Below, piece by piece: positions 24,559 to 32,770 of a DNA stretch of 64,000 nucleotides. The stretch is from contig NZ_CP029191.1 in the NCBI RefSeq assembly GCF_008642335.1, positions 1,736,001-1,800,000 on the forward strand. The letters are read 5' to 3'. The notes beneath the pieces are model-generated. The model was not told the origin of the DNA, ran no database searches, and saw nothing but the letters and a program-made list of their open reading frames with translations. The position numbers and the translations under genes were made by a program. Source of the stretch: Streptomyces venezuelae. Lineage in GTDB: Bacteria > Actinomycetota > Actinomycetes > Streptomycetales > Streptomycetaceae. Each line of letters begins with the position of its first letter. The stretch's first letter is position 1.

Positions 24559-26019
24559 TCAGAGGTTCCTCGCCTTGAACGCCGCCTTGCGGGCCTCCTT
24601 CGCCACCTTCTTGTCGGGGTGCAGGCGGCCCATCGCCTCCAGGACGTCGGCCGTGGCGGGGTGTTCGACGCGCCATGCCGTGGCGAAGAAGCCGCTGTGC
24701 TGCTGGGCGAGGCCCTCGACGAGGCCCTGCAGTTCGTCCGAGTTGCCCTCGACGGAGAGCTGCGCGGCGAGCGTGTCAATGGTGAGCCAGAAGATGAGCT
24801 CCTCCGACGGCGCGGGCACGTCCGTGGCGCCGTGCTCGGCGAGCCAGACCCGGGCGAGGCCGCCGAGCTGCGGGTCGTCGAGGACGTCGCGCAGCGCCGG
24901 TTCCGCCTCGTCGCCGACCAGGGAGAGCGCCTGCTGGCAACGGAGCCTGCGCAGCGGTGCGCCCTCGTCGGCGCCGCGCGCCGCGGCCAGCAACTCCCGC
25001 GCCGCGACCAGCGGTTCGTGCCGGCCGAGCCACTGCTCGATCTCCGCCTGCGCGGCGTGCTGCGGGAAGCCGGACGTGCCGTCGAGCAGCGCGTCCGCGC
25101 CCTTGTCCGCGAGGTCGCCGACGGCGGGCGCGTCGACGCCGGCCTCCAGCATGCGGGCGCGGACGCCGTACAGGCCGAGCGGGGTGAGGCGGACCATGCC
25201 GTAGCGGCTGACGTCCTCGTCGTCGACGGGCGCGGGCCCGGGCCGGTCCGTCTCGTCGTCGATGTCGGCCATGAGCGCCTCGTCGACCGGCTGGTACTCG
25301 ACGAGGCCGAGCGGCTCGAAGAGCCGGAACTGGTCGTCGAGCTTCATCATCGCGTCCGACACCTGCTCAAGGATGTCGTCCGTGGGCTCGCCCATGTCGT
25401 CGGGGACGATCATCGAGGCGGCGAGCGCGGGCAGCGGCACGGGGCTCTCGCCGCCCGCGGCGTCGCCGACGGTGAGCAAGTAGAGGTTGCCGAGGACGCC
25501 GTCGAGGAAGTCGGCCTCGGCCTGCGGGTCCCAGCCGAGCTCGTCGAAGTCGACCTGGCCGTTCTCCTCCAGGACGTCGAGGAGGTTCTCCATGTCGGGC
25601 ACGGTCGCGTCCGCGTACACGGTGTCGAGGGCGCCGAGCCAGATGCCGAGGACGTCCTGCGGGCTGCCCTCGGAGAGCAGCGCGAGGTCCTCGCCCTGGG
25701 TGACGGTGCCGTCCGCGCCCTCCTCCTCGGCGTCCGTGACGTCGATGAGCCCGGTGTCCACGGCGACCCGCCACGCCTCGCTCGCGTACGCGGCCGCGTC
25801 TGCGCCCTCGACGGCATCCGCCGAGAGGCCCAGCTCGGCCGCGGCGGCCGGGAGCTGTGCGTCGACGAGTTCGCCGCCCGCGCCGACGCGCGTCTCCGGT
25901 CCCGCCCAGCGGGCGAGGCGCACGGCGCGGGAGAGCAGCGGCGTGGCGAGCGCGGCCCGCGCGAGTTCCGCTTCGGAGTGCAGCAGCACCGGCGGCAGGG
26001 TGGCGGGGCTTACGGACAT
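24559..26019 (-). CDS. Conserved hypothetical protein (acidic, helical)
   Basis: A 486-residue, very acidic, mostly helical protein without signal peptide or membrane segment. The start at 26019 (MSVSPATLPPVLLHSE) follows GGAGGAGAACC; an upstream extension has no ribosome site. Recognisable landmarks are only general: repeated Ala/Leu/Glu-rich helices, VDFDELGW, DDETDRPGPAPVDDED, RLTPLGLYGVRARM, and a basic C-terminus KKVAKEARKAAFKARNL. The last third contains armadillo/HEAT-like helical pairs (LRDVLDDPQLGGLARVWLAE). I recall homologues in other Streptomyces but no function. It is divergent from the secreted nuclease gene. Confidence 0.75.
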   Translation of the reverse strand: MSVSPATLPPVLLHSEAELARAALATPLLSRAVRLARWAGPETRVGAGGELVDAQLPAAAAELGLSADAVEGADAAAYASEAWRVAVDTGLIDVTDAEEEGADGTVTQGEDLALLSEGSPQDVLGIWLGALDTVYADATVPDMENLLDVLEENGQVDFDELGWDPQAEADFLDGVLGNLYLLTVGDAAGGESPVPLPALAASMIVPDDMGEPTDDILEQVSDAMMKLDDQFRLFEPLGLVEYQPVDEALMADIDDETDRPGPAPVDDEDVSRYGMVRLTPLGLYGVRARMLEAGVDAPAVGDLADKGADALLDGTSGFPQHAAQAEIEQWLGRHEPLVAARELLAAARGADEGAPLRRLRCQQALSLVGDEAEPALRDVLDDPQLGGLARVWLAEHGATDVPAPSEELIFWLTIDTLAAQLSVEGNSDELQGLVEGLAQQHSGFFATAWRVEHPATADVLEAMGRLHPDKKVAKEARKAAFKARNL

Positions 26020-26140
26020 CGGCTGGTTCTCCTCCGGAGGGGCGGGCTCTGCAGTGGGCAAGCCTAGACGGATTTGGGACCATGCCGCCCGGTTCATGTC
26101 CCTGTCAGGGAACGTACAACGTGGGAACACCCTCAGAACC

Positions 26141-26169
26141 TTGACAACTCCCCTGGTCACACAAGAGAT
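26141..26169 (+). promoter_or_regulatory. Candidate promoter of the EEP nuclease gene
   Basis: TTGACA at 26141-26146 followed after 17 bases by AGAGAT at 26164-26169. The -35 hexamer is perfect and the -10 is moderate. It lies about 75 bases upstream of the ATG at 26244. Upstream, GTTCATGTCCC at about 26091-26101 resembles one PHO-box unit but its neighbour does not. Confidence 0.5.
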
Positions 26170-26243
26170 TGACGCGCGTAGAGCGCCCGACCGGCCCTGC
26201 ACCGCCGCAGCTTCGTTCCCACACCCTCATCCGGAGTTCCCTG

Positions 26244-28103
26244 ATGTCTCACATATCGTCGCCCCGCGTTCCGAGATCAGCCGCCGTCGGCGCGGTGGTC
26301 GCCGCCGCCCTGGCGGCGGGCCTGCTCGCCGTCACCTCGTCCCCGGCCTCCGCCGACGGGGTCCGCATCCACGACATCCAGGGCACCACGCGTACGTCGC
26401 CCCTGGTGGGGCAGCAGGTCAGCGACGTGCCCGGCATCGTGACGGGCGTGCGCGGCTACGGCTCCAAGGGCTTCTGGATCCAGTCCGCCGAGGGGACCGC
26501 CGACGACGACGCGGCCACCAGCGAGGGCATCTTCGTCTTCACCGGCTCCGCGCCGCTCACGGTGAAGGCGGGCGACGCGGTACGGGTCTCCGGCACCGTC
26601 GGCGAGTATGTGCCCGGGGGCACCGGATCCGGCAACCAGTCCCTCACTCAGATCACCAGGCCGACGGTGACCGTGGACTCCGCAGGCAACGCGCTGCCCG
26701 CCCCGGTCGCGGTCACCGCGAAGTCCGTGCCCGGCCGTTACGCGCCCGCGGGCGACCCCGCGCAGGGCGGCAGCATCAACGCGCTGCCGCTGAAGCCGCG
26801 CTCGTACGCCCTCGACCTCTACGAGTCCCTCGAGGGCATGAACGTACGGATCGGGAGCTCCCGCGTCGTCGGTGCGACCGACGCGTACAACGAGCTCTGG
26901 GTGACGGTGAAGAAGCACGAGAACCCGAACCGGCGCGGCGGCACCGTCTACGGCTCGTACGACGCGCAGAACGGCGGACGCCTCCAGATCCAGCAGCTCG
27001 CCCCCGTCTCCGAGCAGCCGTTCCCCAAGGCGAACGTCGGTGACGTCCTGCGCGGCGGCGCCGAAGGCCCCATGGACTTCAACCAGTTCGGCGGCTACAC
27101 CCTCGTGGCGCGCGAGCTCGGCACCGTCGACGACAAGGGTCTGAAGCGCGAGAAGACGCGGAAGCAGGCCAAGGGCGAGCTCGCCGTGGCCACGTACAAC
27201 GTCGAGAACCTCGACCCGACCGACCCGCAGACGAAGTTCGACGCGCTGGCGGGCGCGGTCGTCGCGAACCTCTCCTCGCCCGACATCGTGGCCCTTGAGG
27301 AGATCCAGGACGACAACGGGGCGAAGAACGACGGCACGGTCTCCGCCGAGACGACGCTGAAGAAGTTCACGGACGCGATCGTCGCCGCGGGCGGACCGCG
27401 CTACGCGTGGCGGTCCGTCGACCCGCAGAACAACAAGGACGGCGGCGAGCCCGGCGGCAACATCCGCCAGGTCTTCCTCTACAACCCGGAGCGCGTCTCG
27501 TTCACCGAGCGCGCGCCCGGCGACGCGACGACGCCCACCGAGGTCGTGCGCGAGGGCGGCCGCGCCGCGCTGAGCCACTCCCCCGGGCGCGTCGCCCCGG
27601 GCAACGCGGCGTGGGCGGACAGCCGCAAGCCGCTGGCCGGCGAGTTCACGTTCCGCGGCCGCACCGTCTTCGTGATCGCCAACCACTTCGGGTCCAAGGG
27701 CGGCGACGAGTCGCTGACCTCGCACCACCAGCCGCCGGTGCGCTCCTCCGAGGCCAAGCGGCTGCTGCAGGCGCAGGCGGTGAACGGGTTCGTGAAGGAC
27801 ATCCGCAAGGTCCAGCGGAACGCCGACGTCGTCGTGCTCGGCGACATCAACGACTTCGAGTTCTCGGCCGCCACCAAGGCCCTGGAGGACGGCGGCGCGC
27901 TGCGCTCGGCCGTCCGCTCGCTGCCGAGGAGCGAGCGCTACTCGTACGTCTACCAGGGCAACTCGCAGGTCCTGGACCAGATCCTGACCAGCCCGGGGGT
28001 GGGCGACGCGGACGACTTCAGCTTCGACAGCGTGCACATCAACGCGGAGTTCGCGGAGCAGAACAGCGACCACGACCCGCAGGTGCTGCGCTTCAGGCCC
28101 TGA
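26244..28103 (+). CDS. Secreted endonuclease/exonuclease/phosphatase (ExeM-like) nuclease
   Basis: A 619-residue exported protein. The start at 26244 has GGAG 8 bases before it and gives a Sec signal (VGAVVAAALAAGLLAVTSSP, cleavage after ASA). The N-terminal part (about residues 40-290) is an OB-like domain (IHDIQGTTRTSPLVGQ, VPGIVTGVRGYGSKGFWIQ), as in ExeM-type extracellular nucleases. The C-terminal EEP domain has AVATYNVENLDP, VALEEIQDDNG (Glu metal ligand), VFVIANHFGSKGGDE, VVLGDINDFEFS and NSDHDPQVLRF (final His). It should degrade extracellular nucleic acids to release nucleotides and phosphate. It is monocistronic. Confidence 0.92.
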   Translation: MSHISSPRVPRSAAVGAVVAAALAAGLLAVTSSPASADGVRIHDIQGTTRTSPLVGQQVSDVPGIVTGVRGYGSKGFWIQSAEGTADDDAATSEGIFVFTGSAPLTVKAGDAVRVSGTVGEYVPGGTGSGNQSLTQITRPTVTVDSAGNALPAPVAVTAKSVPGRYAPAGDPAQGGSINALPLKPRSYALDLYESLEGMNVRIGSSRVVGATDAYNELWVTVKKHENPNRRGGTVYGSYDAQNGGRLQIQQLAPVSEQPFPKANVGDVLRGGAEGPMDFNQFGGYTLVARELGTVDDKGLKREKTRKQAKGELAVATYNVENLDPTDPQTKFDALAGAVVANLSSPDIVALEEIQDDNGAKNDGTVSAETTLKKFTDAIVAAGGPRYAWRSVDPQNNKDGGEPGGNIRQVFLYNPERVSFTERAPGDATTPTEVVREGGRAALSHSPGRVAPGNAAWADSRKPLAGEFTFRGRTVFVIANHFGSKGGDESLTSHHQPPVRSSEAKRLLQAQAVNGFVKDIRKVQRNADVVVLGDINDFEFSAATKALEDGGALRSAVRSLPRSERYSYVYQGNSQVLDQILTSPGVGDADDFSFDSVHINAEFAEQNSDHDPQVLRFRP

Positions 28104-28127
28104 CCCGGTACGGGCCGGCGGACCGCC

Positions 28128-28874
28128 TCAGCCGTAGAGGTGGTCCAGCCAGTCCTGCCACGCCAGTTCGGTGCGCTTGGCGTCGGCGTGCGCGCCGAAG
28201 TCGTGGACGCTGACGCCGACCGGGGCGCCGAAGTGGTTGCGGCCGTAGAAGCGGTGCAGCGTCTCGTCGGCGCGCAGCCCGATGAAGTACCGGCTGCGGA
28301 AGTCGATGATCGCGTCCAGTTCCCCGCCCGGGGCCTGCACCCGTACACGCGCGCCGTCCGTGGCGTCGTCGGGCAGGCCCAGCGCCCTGGCCAGTCTGAC
28401 GAAGGCGTCCGGGGCGGCGGAGGCGCGCGGTCCGTGCGGGGCGGAGTAGGCGACGGGGCGGCCCTCGAAGTGCGCCATGTACTGGCCCAGGGTGTGCAGG
28501 TGGAAGTCGGTGTGCTGCACCGCGCCGTCGTACTGCGTGTCCCAGTCGCCGGTGAAGATGCCGCTGTGCAGGTGGCGCAGCCAGGAGCGGCGGCCGCCGT
28601 CGCGCGGCTCGATGACGTGGTCGAGCTCGTCGAGGGTCTGGCCGGGTATGCCGTCCGGGTCCTCGACGCGTGCGGTGAGGCGGTGGGGCGGGTCCCAGCG
28701 GGTGACGGTGCCGCCGGAGGGGGCGGCGCCGCCCTCGCGGGGCTCGTACTCCATGGGCCGCAGCCAGCCGCCGGTGCCGGTGGTGAGGGCGGCCCAGAGC
28801 CTGGCCGGGGAGCCCTCGACCTCCAGCTCGCGGACGATCTCGAAGGCCTTGCCGGTGGCGCCGTTCCCGCTCAT
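28128..28874 (-). CDS. SRPBCC (AHSA1-like) domain protein
   Basis: A 248-residue soluble protein of the START/Bet v1 superfamily. The N-terminal half is a typical AHSA1 segment: FEIVRELEVEGSPARLWAAL, TGGWLRPMEYEPREGG and GTVTRWDPPHRLTARVE. The second half (IDFRSRYFIGLRADETLHRFYGR) resembles a further SRPBCC-like lobe, so the protein may be a tandem of two. Such domains bind hydrophobic ligands or act as activators. It lies downstream of the ABM gene on the same strand, 73 bases away, and may share its promoter. Start ATG at 28874. No specific ligand can be proposed. Confidence 0.82.
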   Translation of the reverse strand: MSGNGATGKAFEIVRELEVEGSPARLWAALTTGTGGWLRPMEYEPREGGAAPSGGTVTRWDPPHRLTARVEDPDGIPGQTLDELDHVIEPRDGGRRSWLRHLHSGIFTGDWDTQYDGAVQHTDFHLHTLGQYMAHFEGRPVAYSAPHGPRASAAPDAFVRLARALGLPDDATDGARVRVQAPGGELDAIIDFRSRYFIGLRADETLHRFYGRNHFGAPVGVSVHDFGAHADAKRTELAWQDWLDHLYG

Positions 28875-28947
28875 GGCCCCACCGTCCCGCCGCCCCCGGG
28901 GGCTGTCCAGGAGAGCGGCGCGGGTGGCGTCGCGGGGCGGGGAAAAT

Positions 28948-29571
28948 CTACGCCTTGCTCGGTACGAAGCCGTACGCGAACCGGTACCGGGCGCCTTCTC
29001 CGCCGCCCTCGGCGTAGGTGATGACGCGCTTGCCGTCCAGGGTGAGGTGGAAGTGCGCGGCATGCGGGCCGGGGGTGTCGGCGGCGTCCCCGGCCAGGGC
29101 CTCGGCCGCCCGGTCCGCCCAGGCGCGCTGCTCTTCGGGGCCGGGGTTCTCGAGGTCGGTCAGGGCGATCGCCACCGTGCCGGGCTCGCCGCCGCTGCCC
29201 CCGTCCCAACTGCGGTACAGCCGCGTCTTGTTGAGGCCGAGCCGCTCGATGCCGGGCACGGCCGCGTCGATCTCCGTGTTCCTGGCGTCCCTGCCGTTGG
29301 CGACGCCCGCGAAGAAGTCCTGGTACGCCTCTTCGTCCCGCCACTGCGAGTAGTGCAAGACGGTCGCCCCGTCGGCGCCCGCGTACACCGTGTAGGAAAG
29401 GAGCCCTTCGTGCGGCCAGGGGCGGGTCTCCCAGGCCTTCGCGACGGCGTCCAGGGTGGCCCGCAGCCGCTCGGGCGAGCCGGTGCTCCACGTGCTGATG
29501 AAGGTGAGGCCTCCGTCGGCGCGGGCCGGGTCGGGGAGGGTGCCGGTGCTGAGGGTGGTGGTCGCGGGCAT
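28948..29571 (-). CDS. Antibiotic biosynthesis monooxygenase (ABM) domain protein
   Basis: A 207-residue protein with tandem ABM-like ferredoxin-fold halves: LTFISTWSTGSPERLRATLD, GLLSYTVYAGADGATVLHYS, QWRDEEAYQDFF in the first, and HAAHFHLTLDGKRVITYAEG in the second. Small ABM enzymes oxidise quinone-like or polyketide substrates without metal or flavin cofactors. The ATG is at 29571. The promoter carries a strong dyad of the MerR/SoxR kind, which suggests induction by redox-active compounds or drugs. No merR gene is nearby. Confidence 0.85.
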   Translation of the reverse strand: MPATTTLSTGTLPDPARADGGLTFISTWSTGSPERLRATLDAVAKAWETRPWPHEGLLSYTVYAGADGATVLHYSQWRDEEAYQDFFAGVANGRDARNTEIDAAVPGIERLGLNKTRLYRSWDGGSGGEPGTVAIALTDLENPGPEEQRAWADRAAEALAGDAADTPGPHAAHFHLTLDGKRVITYAEGGGEGARYRFAYGFVPSKA

Positions 29572-29616
29572 GGTGTGGTCCGTCCGTCTCGGTCGAGGTT
29601 GTGCGTTCCACACTCC

Positions 29617-29638
29617 GACCTCAACCGAGGTTGAGGTC
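29617..29638 (-). promoter_or_regulatory. MerR/SoxR-type operator in the ABM promoter
   Basis: GACCTCAACC-GA-GGTTGAGGTC is a perfect 10-base-arm inverted repeat with a 2-base centre, 46-67 bases upstream of the ABM start. On the minus strand it is preceded by TT, giving TTGACC as a -35 hexamer that the dyad overlaps, the arrangement used by MerR-family activators with long promoter spacers. CCTCAA-TTGAGG half sites match SoxR-like operators. The site also overlaps the last two bases of the SGNH hydrolase gene. Confidence 0.75.
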
Positions 29639-30437
29639 AAGCCCGTTCGGGATGGGCGACCGTCACCGCCTCCAGCGCGGGGCGTTTCGCCTCCCGGCCG
29701 TCGCCCGAGGAGCGGCCCCGCACCCGCCGCCACACCCAGGGGCCCATGAACCCGGCGAACCACCGCGCCTCCGCCGTCACCGCCCCGAACACCGAGACGG
29801 GGGCGAGCGGCGGCAGCGGGCTGAGCCAGCTCTCGTGTCCTGCGAGGCCGAGCGCGTCCGCCATGCCCGCGGCGATCCGCGCGTGGCCGAGCGGGCTCGC
29901 GTGCATGCGGTCGCGGCTCCACAGCCGCGGATCGGTGGTGATGCGGTGCGGGAACGTGTCGAAGACGGTCACGCCGTGCCGGTCGGCGGCCGCGCGGATC
30001 CGGGCGTTGAGGTCCAGGACGCGGGGCAGCGCGCGCCGCGCCATCGGCGAGACGCGCCCGATGTCGGGAAAGGTGACGGTGGCCACGCGCGCGCCCGCCG
30101 CGGTGAGCTCGGTGAACATCTCCTCGACGTCCGCGGCGACACGCGCCGCGTCGTAACCCGGCCGCACCAGGTCGTTCATGCCCGCCATGACGGTCACGAG
30201 GTCCGGCTTCAGGGCGAGGGCGGGGCCGAGCTGCTCCGCCTTGATCAGCGCCGTCCGACGGCCGCGCACGGCGAGGTTGGCGTAAGTGAAGTCCGGGTGC
30301 CCGGCGGCGAGGATCTCGGCGAGCCGGTCGGCCCAGCCGCGGTAGCCGCGCTCCTCGTCGCCGTCCCCGAGGCCCTCCGTCTGACTGTCGCCGATCGCGA
30401 CGTACCGCGCGTACGGATGCTGCTGCGTCGTGGCCAT
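29637..30437 (-). CDS. SGNH/GDSL hydrolase (esterase-like)
   Basis: A 266-residue cytoplasmic hydrolase. Block I is AIGDSQTEGLGD (nucleophile Ser), block II Gly is in NLAVRGRR, block III Asn is in MAGMNDLVRP, and block V is DRMHASPLGH (Asp/His). These are the four SGNH residues. No signal peptide was found (MATTQQHPYARYVAIGDS). Substrate ester is unknown. It ends inside the ABM promoter, with its stop codon touching the MerR-type dyad. It lies 51 bases after the SDR gene on the same strand. Confidence 0.92.
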   Translation of the reverse strand: MATTQQHPYARYVAIGDSQTEGLGDGDEERGYRGWADRLAEILAAGHPDFTYANLAVRGRRTALIKAEQLGPALALKPDLVTVMAGMNDLVRPGYDAARVAADVEEMFTELTAAGARVATVTFPDIGRVSPMARRALPRVLDLNARIRAAADRHGVTVFDTFPHRITTDPRLWSRDRMHASPLGHARIAAGMADALGLAGHESWLSPLPPLAPVSVFGAVTAEARWFAGFMGPWVWRRVRGRSSGDGREAKRPALEAVTVAHPERA

Positions 30438-30488
30438 GGCCCGAGCTTCCTCCGGGCGTCCGGCCCCGTCAACGCGTCCCTTTCGCGG

Positions 30489-31277
30489 CTAGAGGAGGTG
30501 GCCGCCGCCGTCGACGAGGAGCACTTCGCCGGTGATGTACGAGGAGTTGGTCAGGTCGGCCACCGCCTCGGCGATGTCCTCCGGACGGCCCACGCGGCCC
30601 AGCGGCAGCCGCCCGGCCACCGCCTCCATGGACGCCTCGATGCCCTCGACGCCGTCGAACCACGGTGTGTCGATCATGCCGGGCGCCACCGCGTTGACCC
30701 GTACGGCCGGGCCGAGCGTCTTGGCGAGCAGCTTGGTCATGTGGTTCACGGCCGCCTTGCTCACCGCGTACGGGATGGAGCTGCCGTTCGGGCGCACGCC
30801 CGCCTGCGAGGAGATGTTGACGATGCTGCCCGAGCCGCTCGCGCGCAGGTGCGGGACGGCGGCCGTGATGGTCTGCCACACGCCGATGACGTTGACGTCG
30901 TACAGCTCCCGCCACACGTCGGGGCTCGCCGCCGCCAGGTCGTCGTGGTCGATGAAGCACGTGGTGCCCGCGCAGTTGACCAGGATGTCCAGGCGGCCGT
31001 ACGTGTCGACGGCGGTCCGCACGAGCCGCGCGGCGTCGGCCTCGTCGGCGACGCTCGCCTGTACGTAGACGGCGTCCGGCAGTTCGGCCGCCAGCTTCTC
31101 GCCCGCCTCGACCGAGCGGGCGGAGTTGACGACGACGCGGACGCCGGCGGCGGCGAGCCGGCGGGCGACGGCGGCGCCGATGCCGGACGAGGAGCCCGTC
31201 ACCAGTGCGACGCGGCGCTCGTCCCGGCCGACGCCGTCGCCGCCGCCGTGGGTGCTGCTGTGTTCAGTGTTGTTCAT
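30489..31277 (-). CDS. Short-chain dehydrogenase/reductase
   Basis: A 262-residue classical SDR. The cofactor motif is TGSSSGIGAAVARRL, then NCAG (LVNCAGTTC), the catalytic Ser in NISSQAGV, and Tyr/Lys in YAVSKAAVNHM. The C-terminal ITGEVLLVDGGGHLL is typical of FabG-like enzymes. Asn at the start of the second strand (VVNSAR) fits NADP use. The chosen start at 31277 gives a short polar leader (MNNTEHSSTHGGGDG) before the Rossmann fold; the ORF extends further upstream without a ribosome site. Substrate unknown. Confidence 0.88.
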   Translation of the reverse strand: MNNTEHSSTHGGGDGVGRDERRVALVTGSSSGIGAAVARRLAAAGVRVVVNSARSVEAGEKLAAELPDAVYVQASVADEADAARLVRTAVDTYGRLDILVNCAGTTCFIDHDDLAAASPDVWRELYDVNVIGVWQTITAAVPHLRASGSGSIVNISSQAGVRPNGSSIPYAVSKAAVNHMTKLLAKTLGPAVRVNAVAPGMIDTPWFDGVEGIEASMEAVAGRLPLGRVGRPEDIAEAVADLTNSSYITGEVLLVDGGGHLL

Positions 31278-31364
31278 CGTGCCTTGGCCTCTGTGTCGGT
31301 CCGGCCTGTCGGCGCCCGCGCCGATCATGTCAGACGGACCCGGCCGGGGTGATGACACAGGCTC

Positions 31365-31631
31365 CTAGCCCGGCCAGCGGCCCGTCACGCGCCGCACGCC
31401 GATCGCGCCGCCGCGGTCCACCGCGGCCTTGACCACGGCGAAGATGGCGCCCTGGAGCGCGGCGGCGACGAGGATCTCGTTCCAGGAGCGCTCCTCGTCG
31501 TGCGCGTCCGGCGCGTCGTCCTCGCCCGCCACGGCCTTCCAGGTGCGGCGGAACACCGCGCCCGCGACCGCGCCGCCCAGCATGCCGAAGGCCATGCCGA
31601 GCGGCTTGTAGAGGATCGTGGCCCCGCTCAT
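31365..31631 (-). CDS. DUF4235 membrane protein
   Basis: An 88-residue protein with two hydrophobic segments (LGMAFGMLGGAVAGAVF and EILVAAALQGAIFAVVKAAV) and the family pattern YKPLGMAFG, FRRTWKAVAGED and VRRVTGRWPG. DUF4235 proteins are small actinobacterial membrane proteins typically found with DUF3618 and holin-X genes, as here. The start overlaps the DUF3618 stop by one base. Last gene of the trio, and function unknown; a role in cell-envelope stress is often suspected. Confidence 0.9.
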   Translation of the reverse strand: MSGATILYKPLGMAFGMLGGAVAGAVFRRTWKAVAGEDDAPDAHDEERSWNEILVAAALQGAIFAVVKAAVDRGGAIGVRRVTGRWPG

Positions 31632-32299
31632 CAGCGGCCGTTCCTCTTGCCGCGGCGGAGCACCAGCCAGGCCACCAGGACACCCGCCCCGGCCGCGGCG
31701 ACCGTCCGCGGGTGGCGGCCGCCGATCCGCGCGACGCTGCTCGCGGCGGCCCGCACGGGCTCGGGCGCGCCGTCCTGCACGCGGCGCGCGGCCTCGGCGA
31801 CCTTCTCCTCGGCCTGGACCACGGCGGGGTACTGTTCCGCGCGCGCCTTGCCCTCGAGCACGGCGCCCTTCGCGCGTCCGGCGCCCTCGGCCGCGATGCC
31901 CTTGGCGCGTCCGGCGCCTTCCGCCGCCAGGCCCTTCGCCCGGGCGGCGCCCTCGACCGCCTTGCTCTTGGCGCCTGCCACGCCATCGGCCGCCATGGTC
32001 TTGGCGCCTGCCGCGGTCTCGGCCGTGGCGTCCTTCGCCTGTCCGGCCCCGTCCGCGGCCTTGCCCTTGGCGCGCGCCGCCTGTTCCGTCACCTTGTCCT
32101 TCACCTGTGCCGCCGTCCCTTGTACGTGGTCCTTCACCGCCGCGGCCCGTTCCCGGGCGCGGGCCTTCACATCCGCCTTCGCGGCGAGTTCCTCGACGGT
32201 CTCGCCGAGGTTGCCGCGGGTCTCCTCGATCTGCCGGCGCAGTTCGTCGGGACCCTTCGCGCCGGCGTCCTTCTTCGCGTCCTTGGGGGTGTCCGTCAT
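31631..32299 (-). CDS. DUF3618 protein with alanine/glycine helical repeats
   Basis: A 222-residue protein. The N-terminal DUF3618 motif is PDELRRQIEETRGNLGETVE. Next is a long amphipathic repeat region (about residues 60-160) built of 11-residue units like GAGRAKGIAAE, resembling LEA-type helices. A C-terminal membrane segment follows (TVAAAGAGVLVAWLVL) with a basic tail. It starts with an ATG overlapping the holin-X stop (32296-32299). The repeats are also visible at DNA level as tandem CTTGGCGCGTCCGGCGCC-like units. The group is thought to sit at the membrane; no biochemical function is known. Confidence 0.9.
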   Translation of the reverse strand: MTDTPKDAKKDAGAKGPDELRRQIEETRGNLGETVEELAAKADVKARARERAAAVKDHVQGTAAQVKDKVTEQAARAKGKAADGAGQAKDATAETAAGAKTMAADGVAGAKSKAVEGAARAKGLAAEGAGRAKGIAAEGAGRAKGAVLEGKARAEQYPAVVQAEEKVAEAARRVQDGAPEPVRAAASSVARIGGRHPRTVAAAGAGVLVAWLVLRRGKRNGR

Positions 32300-32718
32300 C
32301 GGTGCGCCCTTTCCTTGATCTCCTCGACATCCGCCTTGACGCTGTCCATCGCCTGCTGGGGCACGGGGGGCACCGCGCGGGCCAGCTGCTTGCGGCCCAG
32401 CGCGGCGAGCACCCCGGCCACGACGAAGAGCACGCCGGTGACGATGAGGGCCGCGCCCCAGACGGGCAGCGTGAGTGCGAGTGCCGCGACCGCCGTGGCC
32501 GCGAGCGCCATGAGTCCGACGTACGAGACCGCGCCGGCCGCTCCGAGGAGCCCTCCGCCGCGGCCCGCGCGTTTGCCCTTGGCCGCCATCTCCTGTCCGG
32601 CGAGCCGCATCTCCTGGCGTACGAGTTCCGAAAGCTGCGCGGTGGCACGTTCGACGAGCTCTCCCACCGAGTGCTGCGCGTGATCGCGCGTCGGCTGCTC
32701 GCCCATGGTCCCGGTCAC
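32296..32718 (-). CDS. Phage holin family/actinobacterial holin-X protein
   Basis: A 140-residue membrane protein with the conserved VGELVERATAQLSELVRQEM then LAGQEMAAKGKRAG opening and two strongly hydrophobic helices (VGLMALAATAVAALALTLPV and AALIVTGVLFVVAGVLAAL), ending in an amphipathic helix (VKADVEEIKERAHR). Despite the name these are chromosomal proteins of unknown function. GTG at 32718 is used because GGGAGG lies at the right distance. It is the first gene of the operon with DUF3618 and DUF4235. Confidence 0.9.
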   Translation of the reverse strand: MTGTMGEQPTRDHAQHSVGELVERATAQLSELVRQEMRLAGQEMAAKGKRAGRGGGLLGAAGAVSYVGLMALAATAVAALALTLPVWGAALIVTGVLFVVAGVLAALGRKQLARAVPPVPQQAMDSVKADVEEIKERAHR

Positions 32719-32770
32719 GGGGTCCGCCTCCCTTCTGGCTGGGATGGCCGAGTACCCGCGCCGGGCGACG

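Noticed and set aside
24484..26067. Long plus-strand frame opposite the 486-residue hypothetical gene
   Set aside because: The minus-strand gene has a GGAGGAG ribosome site and normal protein composition; the plus-strand translation is Arg/Val/Asp-rich shadow sequence.
26091..26112. GTTCATGTCCC-TGTCAGGGAAC as a PHO box for the secreted nuclease
   Set aside because: Only the first unit fits the PhoP consensus; the second does not, so it was not listed as a feature.
31860..32060. Tandem repeats in the DUF3618 gene as a possible CRISPR-like array
   Set aside because: The units are coding, in frame, without unique spacers, and encode the known helical repeat region.
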